Shown here piece by piece: positions 23,701-36,560 of a stretch of 64,000 nucleotides of DNA. Source of the stretch: Stratiolaelaps scimitus (Eukaryota > Arthropoda > Arachnida > Mesostigmata > Laelapidae); NCBI GenBank assembly GCA_019614645.1, contig JABWDB010000031.1, positions 62,001 to 126,000 on the forward strand, in the 5' to 3' direction. A program made the translations under genes and the position numbers. Position 1 is the stretch's first letter, and the number at the start of each line of letters is the position of its first letter. The notes below the pieces were generated by a model, which was not told where the DNA came from, searched no databases, and saw nothing but the letters and a program-made list of their open reading frames with translations.

Positions 23701-24899
23701 TTCTATTTCATATTAACTATAATATAAATTGACAGACAAAAAACGACAAAGGAACAATCCACCCGGAGTAGGTACTCAGGTGAGTATCGGCACATATAGT
23801 CCATATGTCGTATAGACAAAATGCAAGCACTCCGTTCGGGATTCACGACTTTCAGATAAATTATGATGAGGGTATACTCTCAAGTGAACGCAATACTATC
23901 TAAAAATAACCGGCAACAACATTTATCACTATTAATCAACGATCAAACGGATAAAACCAAACGGTTCCTGGCGACACAAGAGTTGACAGCGTTGAGAGGC
24001 GACAACTTACTTTTGAACATGATCGGCATCTCCATTAGCAGACATGGTCTCAAATCACTTTGTAATGGTACTACGACTGGCTAGGCTGTCGAAAACCGCA
24101 CGGGAAACGCGGAGGTTCTTAGTTTGAACCTCAAAGAAAGACACCGAATTATTCAGCCAAATTTTAATTACGTTCCGTTTTTTGCTAGCGTCTCACAGTG
24201 CCACCTAGTACACCCTAGTATGGCTGATGTTTTCTAATTTGTTCGTGAAACGAATACAATCCAGCAATAAATAGACTCTGATCATTTAAGTGCCGAATCG
24301 AACCACGACGTTCACACTGACGCAGCCGTCAAATGAAGTCGCAACTTCACGAGCCCTGGCCAAGTCCGTCGAGGAAAACTGGCACCCGCCCCGATGGAAA
24401 GGAATCAGTTGACACGGTGAGGGCACAACGCGATATGAAGTCAACGCAAAAGTAGACGTGGATAGCGCCGGAGGCACTAGAGTCAACTCCCAAGGCAACG
24501 TAGCCTTAGTCCAGCCGATGCGAAGACGCCACGCGAGGGTGAGCTGCAGCAGCGGAAGCAGAAGCATCGAAATAGCGCAACCATTCCGCCATCCACTGAT
24601 GAGTCATCAGATTGGCTCTGCTGGATAAATAGTAAACCAGTGACGATGATCAGACCGATCTGCATCAATCGATCGTTCAACACTCGGTTTATGTTCAGGG
24701 ACCAGAGAGAGGGAGGGATTGAGAGAAAGAACTGTTGCACACCTGTTTCCCAGGGCCAATATCAGCCGCTGCTGCTGCTGTTGCTGAGGAGGTCAGGACA
24801 AAGACTCTTATAACACGTATGCAATAATAGCCCCCCCCCCCACTATGTGTGTCAAGGGTGACAGCGCTACCGAATCAAAGCGGTCGGAGATACGATATT

Positions 24900-24946
24900 T
24901 AAGGTAAGGTAAGGCTTTATTTGATTTATTAAAGGAACTGCATAGA
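24900..24946 (-). repeat. SINE family A, 3' fragment
   Basis: Tail repeats (AAGGTAAGGTAAGG) plus the CTTTATTTGATTTATTAAAG body end and GGAACTGCAT, matching the 3' end of the full-length copies in reverse orientation. The tRNA-like head is missing, which fits 5' truncation. Confidence 0.75.
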
Positions 24947-25586
24947 AAATGTTATCGACCGGAGTGAAAGGCAGTTTGTTTGAATTTCGGAGAAATTCTC
25001 AGATATATTAACTTGAATTTACCTGTTTTTTGCCGATTGAATTTAGCGCTTTCTATGTGAAATGAGACAGCAGGGGACAGGAGGGAATTTGCTAATGCAT
25101 TTTAATTAATTTAAATAATCGCCATTGCATTCAGAGTATTCGGACAAAAACACAGGTGGACGATAGAGGTAGGTGGACACGCAGCTGTTGTCGGCACAGT
25201 GTCAAGGGAAATTGTTATCAGTAGAACCGTGACTTTCCGTGGTGAGTAAGATTGTCCCAAATATTGCACTAATGTTGTCATATGGGATGAAGTGCGAATG
25301 TGAGATATATGCACCTCTGCATCTATCTGTATCATAGGCAATAAGGAGCAACCATTGCGACAGTGCAGTGACATATTGGATTTTCGACATGAAAAACTAA
25401 TATTTAAAAATTTGCTTTTCGATATGGAAAAACTTTCAAATTATGTCCGCGTCACTCCAGATTAAACAACAAGCGCAACGTCGTCTGGTATTGCTATACT
25501 AATTATATTCGCGGTATGAACTGAATGTTCGCCACAAAATCATCAAATGTATTACAATTGTAAGCTGTATTCCCAATTTTATTTAA

Positions 25587-25587
<1 letters not shown>

Positions 25588-25622
<35 letters not shown>
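25588..25622. repeat. (TA)n microsatellite
   Basis: About 17 TA units, uninterrupted. Confidence 0.92.
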
Positions 25623-25625
<3 letters not shown>

Positions 25626-25660
25626 CTGCTTAAAATTGTAGCAAATTTTACTCATACCTA

Positions 25661-25716
25661 AAGAGGTTAAGAGCTGAGGCCTGTCATATGAACAGCTGAG
25701 GGTCAGCTCGAAAAAC
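25661..25716 (+). repeat. Dispersed structured repeat, copy 2
   Basis: AGGTTAAGAGCTGAGGCCTG, then GTCATATGAACAGCTG and AGGGTCAGCTCGAAAA. Compared with the copy at 46311 it has lost about 7 nt of the inner hairpin arm (AGACAGGGG region) but keeps the outer pairing ends and the same left flank (AGGTTAA). Confidence 0.7.
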
Positions 25717-28700
25717 AGTTTAAATTTGATGCATAACAATTTCGTGCCGAGTAAAATATCATACGACAAATGTTAATTTTTCTACTTTTGGGTAAGATTT
25801 TACGTTATTTGCAAGTTAGGATTTTTTCTACAATTTACAACTGTCAGTTTTTGCACAGTTAACGAACGTTGTACAGTCAACGCAGTGCTCATCCGTGGCT
25901 TTGCCGCCTGCTTAAGCGGCATTCCATACAATCACGGTCTATCTTTCAACGTTACTCGAATACCAGGTCCACCCATGTGTTCCTCATTGTTGAGCTTATC
26001 AGTTCCAGACCCGGCAGGGATTTCGAGGCTGCTCTAAATATAGACTGGAAGAGTGCTACGAAGTAGAGGAAGCGGAAAGGGCGACTTACACGAACTCACG
26101 GTGGACTGTGAGTACACGCTGTTCGCTATAACACTTTAGCGAAAAGCGGCAACCTGATGTAATGGATGTCAGGTCAACAGCCATGATACTTGTGATCTTG
26201 ACAGTAGGTAAAATGGAGATTTCCATGGAGAGAAAATAGGCAAAAAGACAAAACACAAACAATTTCTAGCGTCGCAATAATTACCAATCACATGTACTTT
26301 GGCGGAGGGTGGCAGGGCACACATTGTCAATTGGGCTCCCGTGTTTGTGTTCACCGTACGGGGCAACGAGAGAAAAGGTAGGCTTAAGGCTGGCTAGTCT
26401 CGCACATTCGTTTATGTTGACAACTATATGAAAAGTATCCTCTAGCTTCGAGACACCAGAACTGCGTAACTGGGTGCTTGTATAAATACACTGTAAGAAG
26501 ATACCTCGGTGATACGACGTTGTCTACAGCTTTTGCTTCTTTATTATTTATTTGATGATAGTGAATCACCACCACATATATTCTAGACGGAAATAGAATG
26601 GATATGACACTTGACGTGTTAAAGAATGCTGCGGGTTGCCCGTTGCTTTGCTAAGGGTTTTAATTTATTTGGGTTCGTCACAATTTAAATACAGAATGTC
26701 ACACATCAGCCTAAGGTGTATTCGACTCGACATCGCGTTGATCTTGTAGCTTATCAATCACTATCTCTCTTAAGTTTCGCATTTTACGGCGTTTGGTACA
26801 TTGTGTTAATAACGAACGAGGTAGGCATTACGGAGCGTTTCAATTCTAAATTTCTATGGAATAAAATTAGAATTTCTACGTGAAATTTCTACCTCGAGAA
26901 GCGTTAATTGATCTCACTCATTATTGCTGCGCAATCAACATCAATACTATCCCGTCAATCCGTAATCAGTTCGAATCAGATTTATAGGCGACAAAGCTTA
27001 GCCCGGAGTCCGTCGTCTGATTACGAGTTCTGTCTCACCAAGGCAGAAACTACTCCGCTAACAAAGTAAGAGGAGTACGGTATTAATGACGTTATGATAT
27101 CACACGCCTTGTCCAAATGACTGTAATGGCGGACAGAGTAGGCCGGCAAAAAACTCGGTTGCTATCACAAAGATAATGAGGCAGAGCCGAACAGCCATTT
27201 TGTACAGGGTTCATTCATTACTTTTGCTATATTGTCCGCAATGATCCATGTGAACTCCAACACATGGCTAAGTGTCTAAGATAATGCAATGTACACTTTA
27301 TATATATTATATATATATATATATATGTATACACGACCGACATGACGTTGGTGTGAGTGGCAGGGGGTTGGGGGCAATTGATGTCATCGTAATTTCATAT
27401 AACCACTACAAAGCAATCTTGTAGGAAGAAGCATAAAGTATCATACAAATAATTAAGACGATGCCTGTACGGCGGCACCTCTCGCAATTGGCATAGTCAA
27501 CAGTTCATTAGTAACGCATGCTCACGTATGATCGTGAAATTCTCTCTACAAAATTATTAGGAGCTCATTTCATATGACTTATTATTGCGTCCACAGATGG
27601 AGCCTGCGTCAACATCAACTGAAAACGTCGTCGAAAAAGAAACGCTATTATACGAATTAAAAAAAAAAACATTTACGCCACCGACTTGAAAGGCTGTAAC
27701 ACACAAACACCCCCGACAGGGGCGCGAGAGAGAGAGAGAGAGCTGTGCTTCGCAAGAGGAAGCAGGCTGCACTAAGGACATTCCGCCATAATTTGTCTAT
27801 GACCGTCAACGTGTTTACTATACAATGAGTGTCAATAGCACCACCACTCGCGGAAATGGTCCTCTTGTTGCTGACGCACGTTCGATTTGATCACTTTTCC
27901 TCTGTTTGCGTAGCCGATATACGAGGGCCGTGCGCATGGAAGAGTCGCACCCCAACCTCGCTAGACTCGATGTAGCGACCACCTACCGTTCTAAGCCAAC
28001 TTCGATGTAAGCTCCACTTAGAGCAACTCGAACAGCTGATAAGCTCATGTCTCCTCTCACATTAGCGACGTTGGGTGAATTTCTATATTTTGCTAATTGT
28101 ACGTGTCACAAACGTCTGCCTAATTTCTCCGCCACGAATTAGGGAAGCTGTAACCTCATCTGTGCCCCAACGAAATCAGCACTGCAGCGTTTGGTAAAGG
28201 GACTACGTGTGTTGTTCGTCGTCTGCAGCATCTGCAGCGCAGAGTTGAACAGAAGTCGGCCGGATTTCAACGAAGGAAAGAGCAGAGACGCGTTTGTATC
28301 CGGCGTCAACAGAAAATCTTCTGTTAAGGGCCGTCCGCTAACGAAACCAAATTGATCCGGGTGGCAGGTCGGTAATGTGTGTTTTTTTTTGCTGTGCCTT
28401 TTGGTTGAACGAATGCATTTTTATGTTCAATGGGACGCATTAAATGTACTCATTTAAATTGCATATTGCACATGGTGGCACGTGGGAACTTTTCGATAGA
28501 GATTATCGAATGCTGGCCATGGACTACGGCGAGTAGGCACATTTGACTGCCAAGCGATTTGATGATCATCGACCGGACTCGACCGTAGGTTTTAACGGCA
28601 CAAAGGTATAATCAGGTTCAAGTTAGGTAAAATTATGCGAACTTAACTAGTAGGGAGCACTAAGAGATGCCGAAGCAAATACAAAAAACGTATGAAGACA

Positions 28701-28916
28701 TTGTGTCTTGTCACAATGGCTAAATCAGCTACACGAAACTTCGGTCACATGACTTGAATGATAGCAGAGACTTGATAGGTATAACCATAACTGTTGAAAA
28801 GCACTAGCCAGCCCAAAATGGGTTGTGTGCCTGTACGTTCCACGTTCTGTTCTTGCAAGCACAATGAATATACATATTCATTCATTCCAAGATAGGATGA
28901 TCCTGTATGCCAACTA

Positions 28917-28953
<37 letters not shown>

Positions 28954-30384
28954 ACATATAGCCAAAAGCTAGCAGCATAAAACGAACGAAATAGAAAAGC
29001 TTACCAAAATGGTTCTGCAGGCAAAACGTCGAACGCTGTGTTCAACTGGACTTATGCGGGGCATCTAGAACAATCCTATTTACCTTGGGTTAAGGCAAGA
29101 ACATGGCCACGATTTCACCCTCAATAAATGGAAAGGGTAGGATCTTGGGATAGCACTATAACCTTTGATATTGTCCAGGGGGCATCGTCTAGAATAGCTA
29201 AACCTGGCTGAATCGAGCTCTGCACGGTGCAGACCTTCGAAAAAGACGAGACGCACAACATATCAGCCGGGGAGCTCAAAGGTTCTCTCCGTCTTTCTGG
29301 TTTCTCGACTTTGGCGACGAGGACGCCCCGAGCGCCGAGAGATATATAATGGGAGCGTGACCTCCATATCAGCGAATGTTACTAAAATAATGTCCCGTTA
29401 ACGACCGAATAACAATAAGACTACATCACTCATTCTTCCATCCAAGAGTAGTGGCAAAATTAAAGACATATATAAAAGATATATTGCTGGTCACTATTAT
29501 CGACAAAGCCCTGCGGTGCAGTTGGTCTAAAAATGGAAGGCACACACACACACACACACATACACATTAGCTAAATGCTATATCGCAATTGTTACGAGGG
29601 AGTGTGATATTGAAATTATCACGAACGATAGAAAGTAAGCATTGTCGAGTGGCAGGATCGAGATCGCAAATTAAAAAGCTGTTAATGAGCAGGATTGCGT
29701 ACTCATTATCTTAAATATCGAATATCGAAGCTACGTTTTTCGTAAGAGATTGTTGGAATTAAACATCAAAGTGACAGTTCGAAGTTTTTACTCGATAGAG
29801 AATGTTGGGCGTACGCATCGTCGCTCAGTACCTATTGCGAATCACCTGATTGGATTTCTAAAAGAAAAAGAAAAGATAGCTTGATTGGAATATGATCTCA
29901 GCAAACGCCAATGGATACTCGAAGCCTGAATGGAACCGCCCGAAAGCAAGAACACAAGCCAAAACACATTCAGAATAATGCTTAAATTAATAAAGCCAAA
30001 AAAAATCAATTGAATTAGAACTTGACGAAGTAATTCTCATGCAACGAGATCAAATTTCTCATTTCGGATATAAGCACTTGGCCACGTGCACCCCATTGTT
30101 GGCTGTGCTGTGATGTCGTCTTTGTTAGCATAGTATAAAACAGCGTGCGACCACTTAAGATCGAGGGGTCATCGTCACACCTAAATGTGGTCGTAGCTGG
30201 CCCATCGTATGAGCGCAAGAACGAGAAAGCATTTGCCAATTTGTCATCCCTCTCGGAAGTCATCTGCCGAGCCGCTTAACAATCTCAACAAACGAGGTAC
30301 TCCTACTGAGAGCAGCAGAAGCCAAGCCGATGAACCAATCAAATGGATCCATAGTTGAATGAAATCTCCCTCACCGTTCTATCG

Positions 30385-30960
30385 GCGTGATGTCCTGTTC
30401 CGCCGAAGTCGCACTCTTTGAGACGGGCTTACTCGCACTGAGCCGACGCCCAATGGAAACTGACCGCCAGAAACCGTTTCACAAGTTTCACCGGCACAAT
30501 CTTGTTCGGCTGTATGACTCGCAGTTGTCGCCGCAATGCGTAAATAGTTTGTCGTCCGCGCGGTGGAGATGCCTTGTGGACAAGTCTGCATCAATCGTAC
30601 CACGGTAAATAGCAGACTCCACGCTCCATAGTCTCTATTCATGTATATGTGTGCTTTGGGTGATACTCTGCGTGTGTGACTGTCGTGTGCTTCTGCACGC
30701 GCGATCGTCGGCAATGTGTGATTCTGGCCGAGACGCGCCACCGACGTCGCCCAATGAACACTCGCGCGTGGCCCAATGAATACACCACTGGCGATATGGT
30801 ATGATAATGTGGAACGTGCAATCAGGGGCGGGGCATGAGGTGATACGCACGAACTTGCTGTGTAGAACCGATGTTCTGTGAATGAAGCGGGCGTCCGCGT
30901 CCAAAGCGGGAGCCTGGCACAGAGGGAGATATTATACAATTGCACAAAGATAATGTCAGA
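30385..30960. promoter_or_regulatory. GC-rich CCAAT-box cluster, possible promoter
   Basis: A patch clearly richer in CpG than the flanking AT-rich DNA. CCAAT motifs lie at about 30450, 30751 and 30773, all in the same orientation. Long overlapping open frames on both strands are a by-product of the composition. I found no TATA box or coding exon attached to it, so a promoter role is inference. Confidence 0.22.
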
Positions 30961-31739
30961 TACAATACAAGGTAGCAAAGAATGCTTTGAAATTCAGAAG
31001 CAAAAAAAATGCTCCGCTATTGACCTTTGTGTGTGCTCATAGAGATTCGGTAATAAGTCATAAGGTTTGCCTATAACTGGGAGAAAGTTAAAGGTCTGAA
31101 GAAAATCCTAAATGTGTATTACTGTATATATATATATATAATCTAGGAAAATAAATTGGAGATGGAATTATCTATATATATATATATATATATATATGCG
31201 TTGACAAACAGAAAATTGATCAACGGTATGTTTGCTTTTTAATTTGTCAGATTCATCAAAGGTTTACCCTAGAAATCTCTGAGCGACATTAATTATAAAT
31301 GGTTGCATTAAATGTTTCTTTTTGTGCATAACATTACAAATATGATTAGATGGAGATAGAGATCAGGCTTGTCAGGAGCACGAAGAGAACTGAAATAGTT
31401 CTAAATTCGAAGTGGACTCATATATATATATATATATATATATTATAATTAGTGTAATTTCAAAACATGATTCTAAAGGCAAATCCATATATATAATACC
31501 GTTGACGTCAAACGACAAAACGAGGCATTTCTTTATTACTGAAATAAATGCGAGCTCCCATGGTTTGATGTCTGTCGCTGATTACGATTTGTCTGTACAT
31601 CTTCTACTTCTTGCTGCAGAATGTTCTCATATCGCCCTTTTCATGAATTTCAGTAGCGCGAGTATGCTTTTCCTCTTGCTTGCGATGAATGCGTGAATTC
31701 CTGTTGATATGAAAGTCGTCACATAACAAATATGTCTAT

Positions 31740-31921
31740 GCACCATTTTGCCATTACCCGTCGTATGCGTCACGTTGTCTGCTGCATATTGCCGCCATCC
31801 AATATGTGTTATTGCCCGGGCCCAAGCTCATCGGCGTGCCGGAAGACCGTTATTTAGCTACTCTTGGTGGTGATCTTCGACAGACGGCAGTATGCGGCAT
31901 ACCCAATGAGCAATATGTCTA
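31740..31921 (+). pseudogene. Short coding-like fragment, unknown
   Basis: About 60 codons open in one frame with protein-like composition (for example VLLPGPKLIGVPEDRYLATL, then GGDLRQTAVCG), ending at TAG just before a (TA)n tract. It is richer in G/C than its surroundings. There is no ATG, no clear acceptor and no partner. It could be a gene fragment, an exon of an unseen gene, or chance. Confidence 0.18.
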
Positions 31922-31964
<43 letters not shown>

Positions 31965-32699
31965 CTGAGAATATGTTTACGAAGGCTTATGTATGTATGG
32001 TGGTTGATAGGGTGTATCGTGAGCACTGTCGGTCAGGGTTGCAATCCGGAAATGATTTGGATTATGAGTCCCTCAATAAAGAGAAGAAGTATTTTTTTAG
32101 GAATTCAATTTTAGGGAGAGAGGAGTGAAGGAATGATTGTCAGCAAAAATCAATTGCGTTAATAAAACCCATACAAATTTATGGTAAATGAGATGAATGA
32201 GCAAAGCTTATATTAGTTGTTCCTCTCAAGGGTAAACTCTGATGGTGGTTCTTGACCTGCTGAAGATGATAATTCACAAGTGGTGTAAGCGTTTAACCCA
32301 CGGATGAGATTTTGGCTACACCTTAATGCAAATGAGTTGGACAAATGGCTCGAGGGAGAATAGTTCTCAACTTTTTCGAAGCCATTTTTTTGACCATTTC
32401 ACCTGAGCTCGAGAAAATTCTAGCCAAAATCCCCAGAAGCAATTTAGCTGATTGACAAACAATGCAGCACGGTACTGTCACAAGTAAGTAAGCCCTCCAA
32501 ATCTACAACTGTCCTGAACTGGGAAAAATCCAGAAATTTGCTCTAGTCTATAACAAACGTTAGCATGATATAAGGTTTATTTAGGCAAAGGTATATCCCT
32601 GAGAATGTATCATACGATGGTAGTCCTTCCATACCCTTCATATGAGCTCCGTGCGAGAGACCACACGGTATCTCTCTCTCCCCCTCCCTAACTCTCTCT

Positions 32700-33170
32700 A
32701 GAGTACTCGTTCCAATTTTGGTGGTTGGTAAACTTCAGTCTCCTTTTCAATTGGCCAAAACAACGAAAACCTTATATCACGATGGTATGCAGGTTGACTC
32801 CACGAACTGATTCTCTTCTCGACCAAAAACTCCTCCACAACAGTAGCTTTGGGAGGACGAGCGCTATCGTGAAGATGCCACGCAGGGGTGCTTTTGTCTT
32901 GGAATAATAGCATAGAGTCGCGGAAACGTTGCCTGTTCCGGCTGCAATTCACGTGGCACCCTTTGGGCTAATATCATCCATATTTTCTCCAACAATCTCT
33001 TCCGGTTGCACTTTGACAGCTTGCCTTTAATGCTTTAAGCTTCGCACACCATTTCCGTACACTTCTTCACCAGAGTTGAGCGACTGAAACCAGCGTGGTC
33101 TGTGGTCGTGAAAAACGCCGAATTTGATGCAACATTCTTGTTTTCAAAGGAAAATTGATGTTCGAATTTA
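32700..33170 (-). pseudogene. Relic of a Tc1/mariner-type transposase
   Basis: The reverse-strand frame reads WHLHDSARPPKATVVEEFL, which matches the family pattern around the second catalytic Asp (HDNARPH followed by a conserved helix). Further on, QPAYHRDI and a FSLFWPIEKE segment sit where HPPYSPDL and the third catalytic Asp region belong. The third acidic residue appears lost and the frame is broken upstream, so this is a dead copy. It is a different lineage from the better-preserved mariner at 56971. No terminal repeats were found. Confidence 0.45.
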
Positions 33171-34332
33171 TTTCTTAGAATCCATAGCCGAAACGCGCGT
33201 CTAGATTAGTTCATAAAGACTTTCAACAGATATGTCCACTCTTGTTAATTTAGTCGACAAAATGTTCATTTTGTCTTCACAACAACGTTGCCATTTGGGC
33301 GGCCAAACGCCAATCCGGAGAAATGTGTTGATGATGATCTCATATCTCATCGTCTGTAATTGTACTTCAAAAGAAAACACTTCGAACGGTTTCTTGAAAA
33401 TCTGGTCGCTTTTCTTCAGTTTCAGTTTCAAAATCAGAGTTTATTTTCGGAACTGCAATATAATACGCTTTAGTTTTCGAATCAAATCCTAATATCAAGG
33501 AAATAGGCAGCTCAGTTGCTTGTCTCCGAATTTCCGATGAAAAGACTGCTCCGAGTTTTACCGATTGACAGATCGCAAGCTAGTCTACTGCATAAAGCGC
33601 TCGTCTAGCAAGATGCTCATTACCGGTCCTTGAGGCAATGCAACCACAGCGCAGGCTGTCAATTACAGCAGAGAGGGGAGTTCACTGGAGTGAGGTATCA
33701 GCCAGCCAGTTAGAGAGTGAAGGGTTTGTATTCATAGGAATATTCTACATCGAATCTGCTGAACCAGATGGCAGGCCATATTGAGCTTTGCGCCTATCAG
33801 AGATCAGCAAGGAGGAGAGGGGTTCATGTTTAGGCTCGAGGGTTGGTCGTTTTTGTTGGCTGCATACTCACTTTGGCTTTCGACTGGGATGCTGTGGCAG
33901 GATATCTGAAGTCGTGCAGCTTCGATTTCAGATCAATGACGTGTTTGGTTTTACTTGACTGTTAGGTCTTCTGGTTATGATCCAAAGGTCGGTGTCAAAC
34001 GGGCATGGAAAAATGCAGGGACCAAATTCCCTCCTGCAGCCCTCAGGGCCAAAGGGCTATCGTAAACACACCATCACGAGGAGCTTTATGAACTTCAAGC
34101 TTGATAGTGTTCTAGATAGTCAAACTGGATAGAAGTTTGATGATCACACCGCCTGCCCCCACCTCTTGCCACCTGAAAGCGAGTCATAATCCTCTCCTGT
34201 CGAGAAATTCATCAACGCTTCGTTATGAACCTCAGTTCGCTTGACCAGACAGATTCGTGAGCATCAACTCGACAGCTGCTCTCGCAGATCGCCCAGGGAT
34301 AGATCAACAGATTAGGACACTCGTCAATCAAG

Positions 34333-35103
34333 ATGCGTCTGGTGAGTGCAGTGCTGGCCCTCTGTGCAGCAACCGAAGCGCGCTATCAACTAGCACATTC
34401 ACCAACGAGTGGCCCTAATGGAAGAAACGAGTTTTTCGATGCCTACCTCTTCGAGAATAGTGCTAATTCGTCGTTCGGCTTCTCAATACCGCTGTTCTCA
34501 GTGACCGTGCCGGGCTATGGACGCGAACACCCTGACATCGACCAGTTTCGGACCGTCAACTTCGGCAATATCGCACTGCTTGGCATGGTGATTCTCGGCA
34601 GCATCACACTAACGGTGCCCTTCCTAACTTCGAGAGCCAGCTGGCTCCTGCAGCCATTGTCTCTGTTTTCCGGCCTCGGAGGCGGACTCCTTCGGAAACG
34701 CCGCGATGTCACCTTCTCAAGCGCCGGTGGCAGTGGTCTACCATCTCTTGTCATAGAGAACAGCGCTATCAAGCAGGTGATCTACTATATCGACGTGGCA
34801 CTCGCCGAGGTCCCGGCAATTCTAATAAAAGATGCCCGTCAGTGCTTGAAGCTATTCATCTGTAAATCCAGCCAGCAGCCGAAACGTTACGGTATCATAG
34901 GTCAGATCGCAAGGATCGTTTTTCCATCGCAGTTGGCCTACGATATTAAAAAAGAGCAAAACAATACCCGTTCGGTGGTCGATGAAATTGTCCTGTCGTA
35001 CGCAAACGCTGCTGTGCTTGGTCAGCTGGATCGTGACAGTTCGCCGGGCTACGATATGTGCGCATATAAATACTACAATGGTTGCTGGCTTGTACCTCAC
35101 TGA
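34333..35103 (+). CDS. Intronless membrane/secreted protein with a furin-type site
   Basis: A 256-residue single-exon protein of unknown function. The ATG opens a short signal peptide (MRLVSAVLALCAATEA). A membrane segment follows at about residues 75-95 (FGNIALLGMVILGSITLTVP). A basic LRKRR site at about residues 117-121 fits proprotein convertase cleavage. The C-terminal half has a paired-Cys block (ARQCLKLFICK) and a final MCAYKYYNGC, suggesting two disulfides. I half-recognise this layout (membrane segment, basic site, then a C-x(5-6)-C block) from uncharacterised arthropod proteins but cannot name the family. Codon use is even and G/C-richer than the flanks, supporting real coding. An AATAAA lies 120 nt after the stop. 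Confidence 0.8.
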   Translation: MRLVSAVLALCAATEARYQLAHSPTSGPNGRNEFFDAYLFENSANSSFGFSIPLFSVTVPGYGREHPDIDQFRTVNFGNIALLGMVILGSITLTVPFLTSRASWLLQPLSLFSGLGGGLLRKRRDVTFSSAGGSGLPSLVIENSAIKQVIYYIDVALAEVPAILIKDARQCLKLFICKSSQQPKRYGIIGQIARIVFPSQLAYDIKKEQNNTRSVVDEIVLSYANAAVLGQLDRDSSPGYDMCAYKYYNGCWLVPH

Positions 35104-35222
35104 AATGTCCAGTAGAAATAATAATCTACCAAAACTATACACCAAACACGCACATGATGATGATAATAATAATAATAGTAATTATTATGCTTGTTCTTAT
35201 GCTTGCGGGAAAGGTCGTGAAT

Positions 35223-35228
35223 AATAAA
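35223..35228 (+). terminator. Polyadenylation signal AATAAA
   Basis: Canonical hexamer downstream of the stop of the 34333-35103 gene, after a short (TAA)n stretch. Confidence 0.5.
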
Positions 35229-36139
35229 TATAGCAGACTTGATACTTAAATGGCGCTGACGCGTACGTGTTTTTGTTTAATGAAATTATCGAGATTAAAC
35301 GACGCTTTAGAGCTATCTCTTCTTCGCTTATGTACCTTGTTGAACAGCAGAATTTTGCTTTGAATACGTTGAAATTAGCATAAATTAAAATAAGTCAAGC
35401 GTTATTTATTTGAATTGTACTCGAACAACAATAAAAGCCATTTCGCTATGAAAAGGAAAATAGACTCGATCACAAAACTTTTTACAGATATTAGGAGAAA
35501 GGTTATCGTCCGCTACAGGGGAATCACGTGCAACCGAATTTGTCAATGCAGAGATATTCCTTAGATATAAAGAAAAGGGCAACGCAATTTCAGTTTTGAG
35601 GAATCACGCTTAGCGGGAAGTGAGACCTTTCAGCTAAGCGTGATTCGTATTCAATGACTTCGTATTCAATATTCTATTACGGATATATAAAGGAGGCTGT
35701 TTTTAGATGTATTTCACATTCAGCGGTTACAATTGTCACCCACTTTTACAATTGAATAAATGCTATACAACAGATAGATAATATGTTCTCTAGGTCACAT
35801 CAGTCCCTCGATACTACCTACTCATTTATGTTTGTCTATGAGGCACCTCTGCCGTCCATACGCAACGATTTTTCGATCTAATCTTTCGTGTGAGCTAATA
35901 GTTTCTTGGCTGACCGATGCTGTCCCTTACATTCGTTGGGCCACCGTTGAGTTGTCTGATGTCGAATAGAGTATAAATGGTTGAGGATGGAGGGAACAAT
36001 GATGCTGTTGCGGTGGATGGTGCCTGGATAGCCACTTTTAACGAGGGAACGAGACAACTGTGCAAACTTAAGTAGATTACTGCTCATATTCTAGTCACTC
36101 TGGTCATTTCGAGACGACGAAGCGAGTATTATCGAGTTA

Positions 36140-36560
36140 CGATACCCATTGAGGACGTCCAGTAGGTCGAGTCTGGGGGCGTGGTGCATTCGTATGTGCC
36201 TACCTAGCACCCGCAGGAGGCGCTGTTGACAACCACTGCCGTACATTTGCATTTAAATGGGTTGTCCGTCTTCGAAAGCTATGCCGAAAACAATTGTACC
36301 GTAGATGTCAAATGTTGGCTGTGAGTAGTCAGCCCGGAAAATGTTTATTTTTTTATTTTTATTTAGTAGGTTTCCGCTACTCGAAGCGGTGGCCTAATAG
36401 TGGTGCCCATTCGTGTGCACCTGCTTTGCAATCAGAGGAGATACGCAGGTGAACACAAGGGTTCGATTCTCACCGCTGCACGTTTGCATTTCGAAAGGTG
36501 TTCTGTCTTGTGAAGAAACAATGCCGAAAGCCATAGACGTGCTTAAGGCAGTGAGTTGTT
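36140..36560 (+). repeat. Two diverged copies of a second tRNA-derived SINE (family B) in tandem
   Basis: The second copy (from about 36375) has a tRNA-like head: AGCGGTGGCCTAATAGTGG contains an A-box-like element, the B box is GGGTTCGATTCTC at 36460, and AGCGGTG can pair with CACCGCT. The first copy (from about 36142) shares GTGGTGCATTCGTATGTGC against GTGGTGCCCATTCGTGTGC, and both continue into a common body (ACATTTGCATTT / ACGTTTGCATTT, then ATGCCGAAA). The first copy has lost its B box. The body differs from family A. Confidence 0.55.

Larger units (their letters stand above)
20701..34332. other. Large gene-poor tract
   Basis: About 13.6 kb with no gene I can support. It contains microsatellites (near 21949, 25588, 27300, 28923, 29540 (CA)n, 31124, 31170, 31415, 31923), SINE fragments, one structured-repeat copy, a GC-rich CCAAT-containing patch at 30385-30960, a short coding-like fragment at 31740 and a transposase relic near 32700. 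Short Met-initiated frames at 23218-23401 and 24286-24567 (reverse strand) were considered and not called. Confidence 0.4.

Noticed and set aside
24286..24567. A 93-codon reverse frame with a Leu-rich start resembling a signal peptide
   Set aside because: Poor start context, an overlapping frame that is equally open, no polyA signal on that strand and no homology I can recall.
30379..30978. A 199-codon reverse open frame
   Set aside because: It lies in the GC-rich CCAAT island with long frames on both strands, Arg/Ser/Thr/His-rich composition and no motif. The length is explained by composition.
36381..36481. A functional tRNA gene
   Set aside because: B box and end pairing are present, but the arm region is too long and a related diverged copy lies just upstream. 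Called a SINE head.
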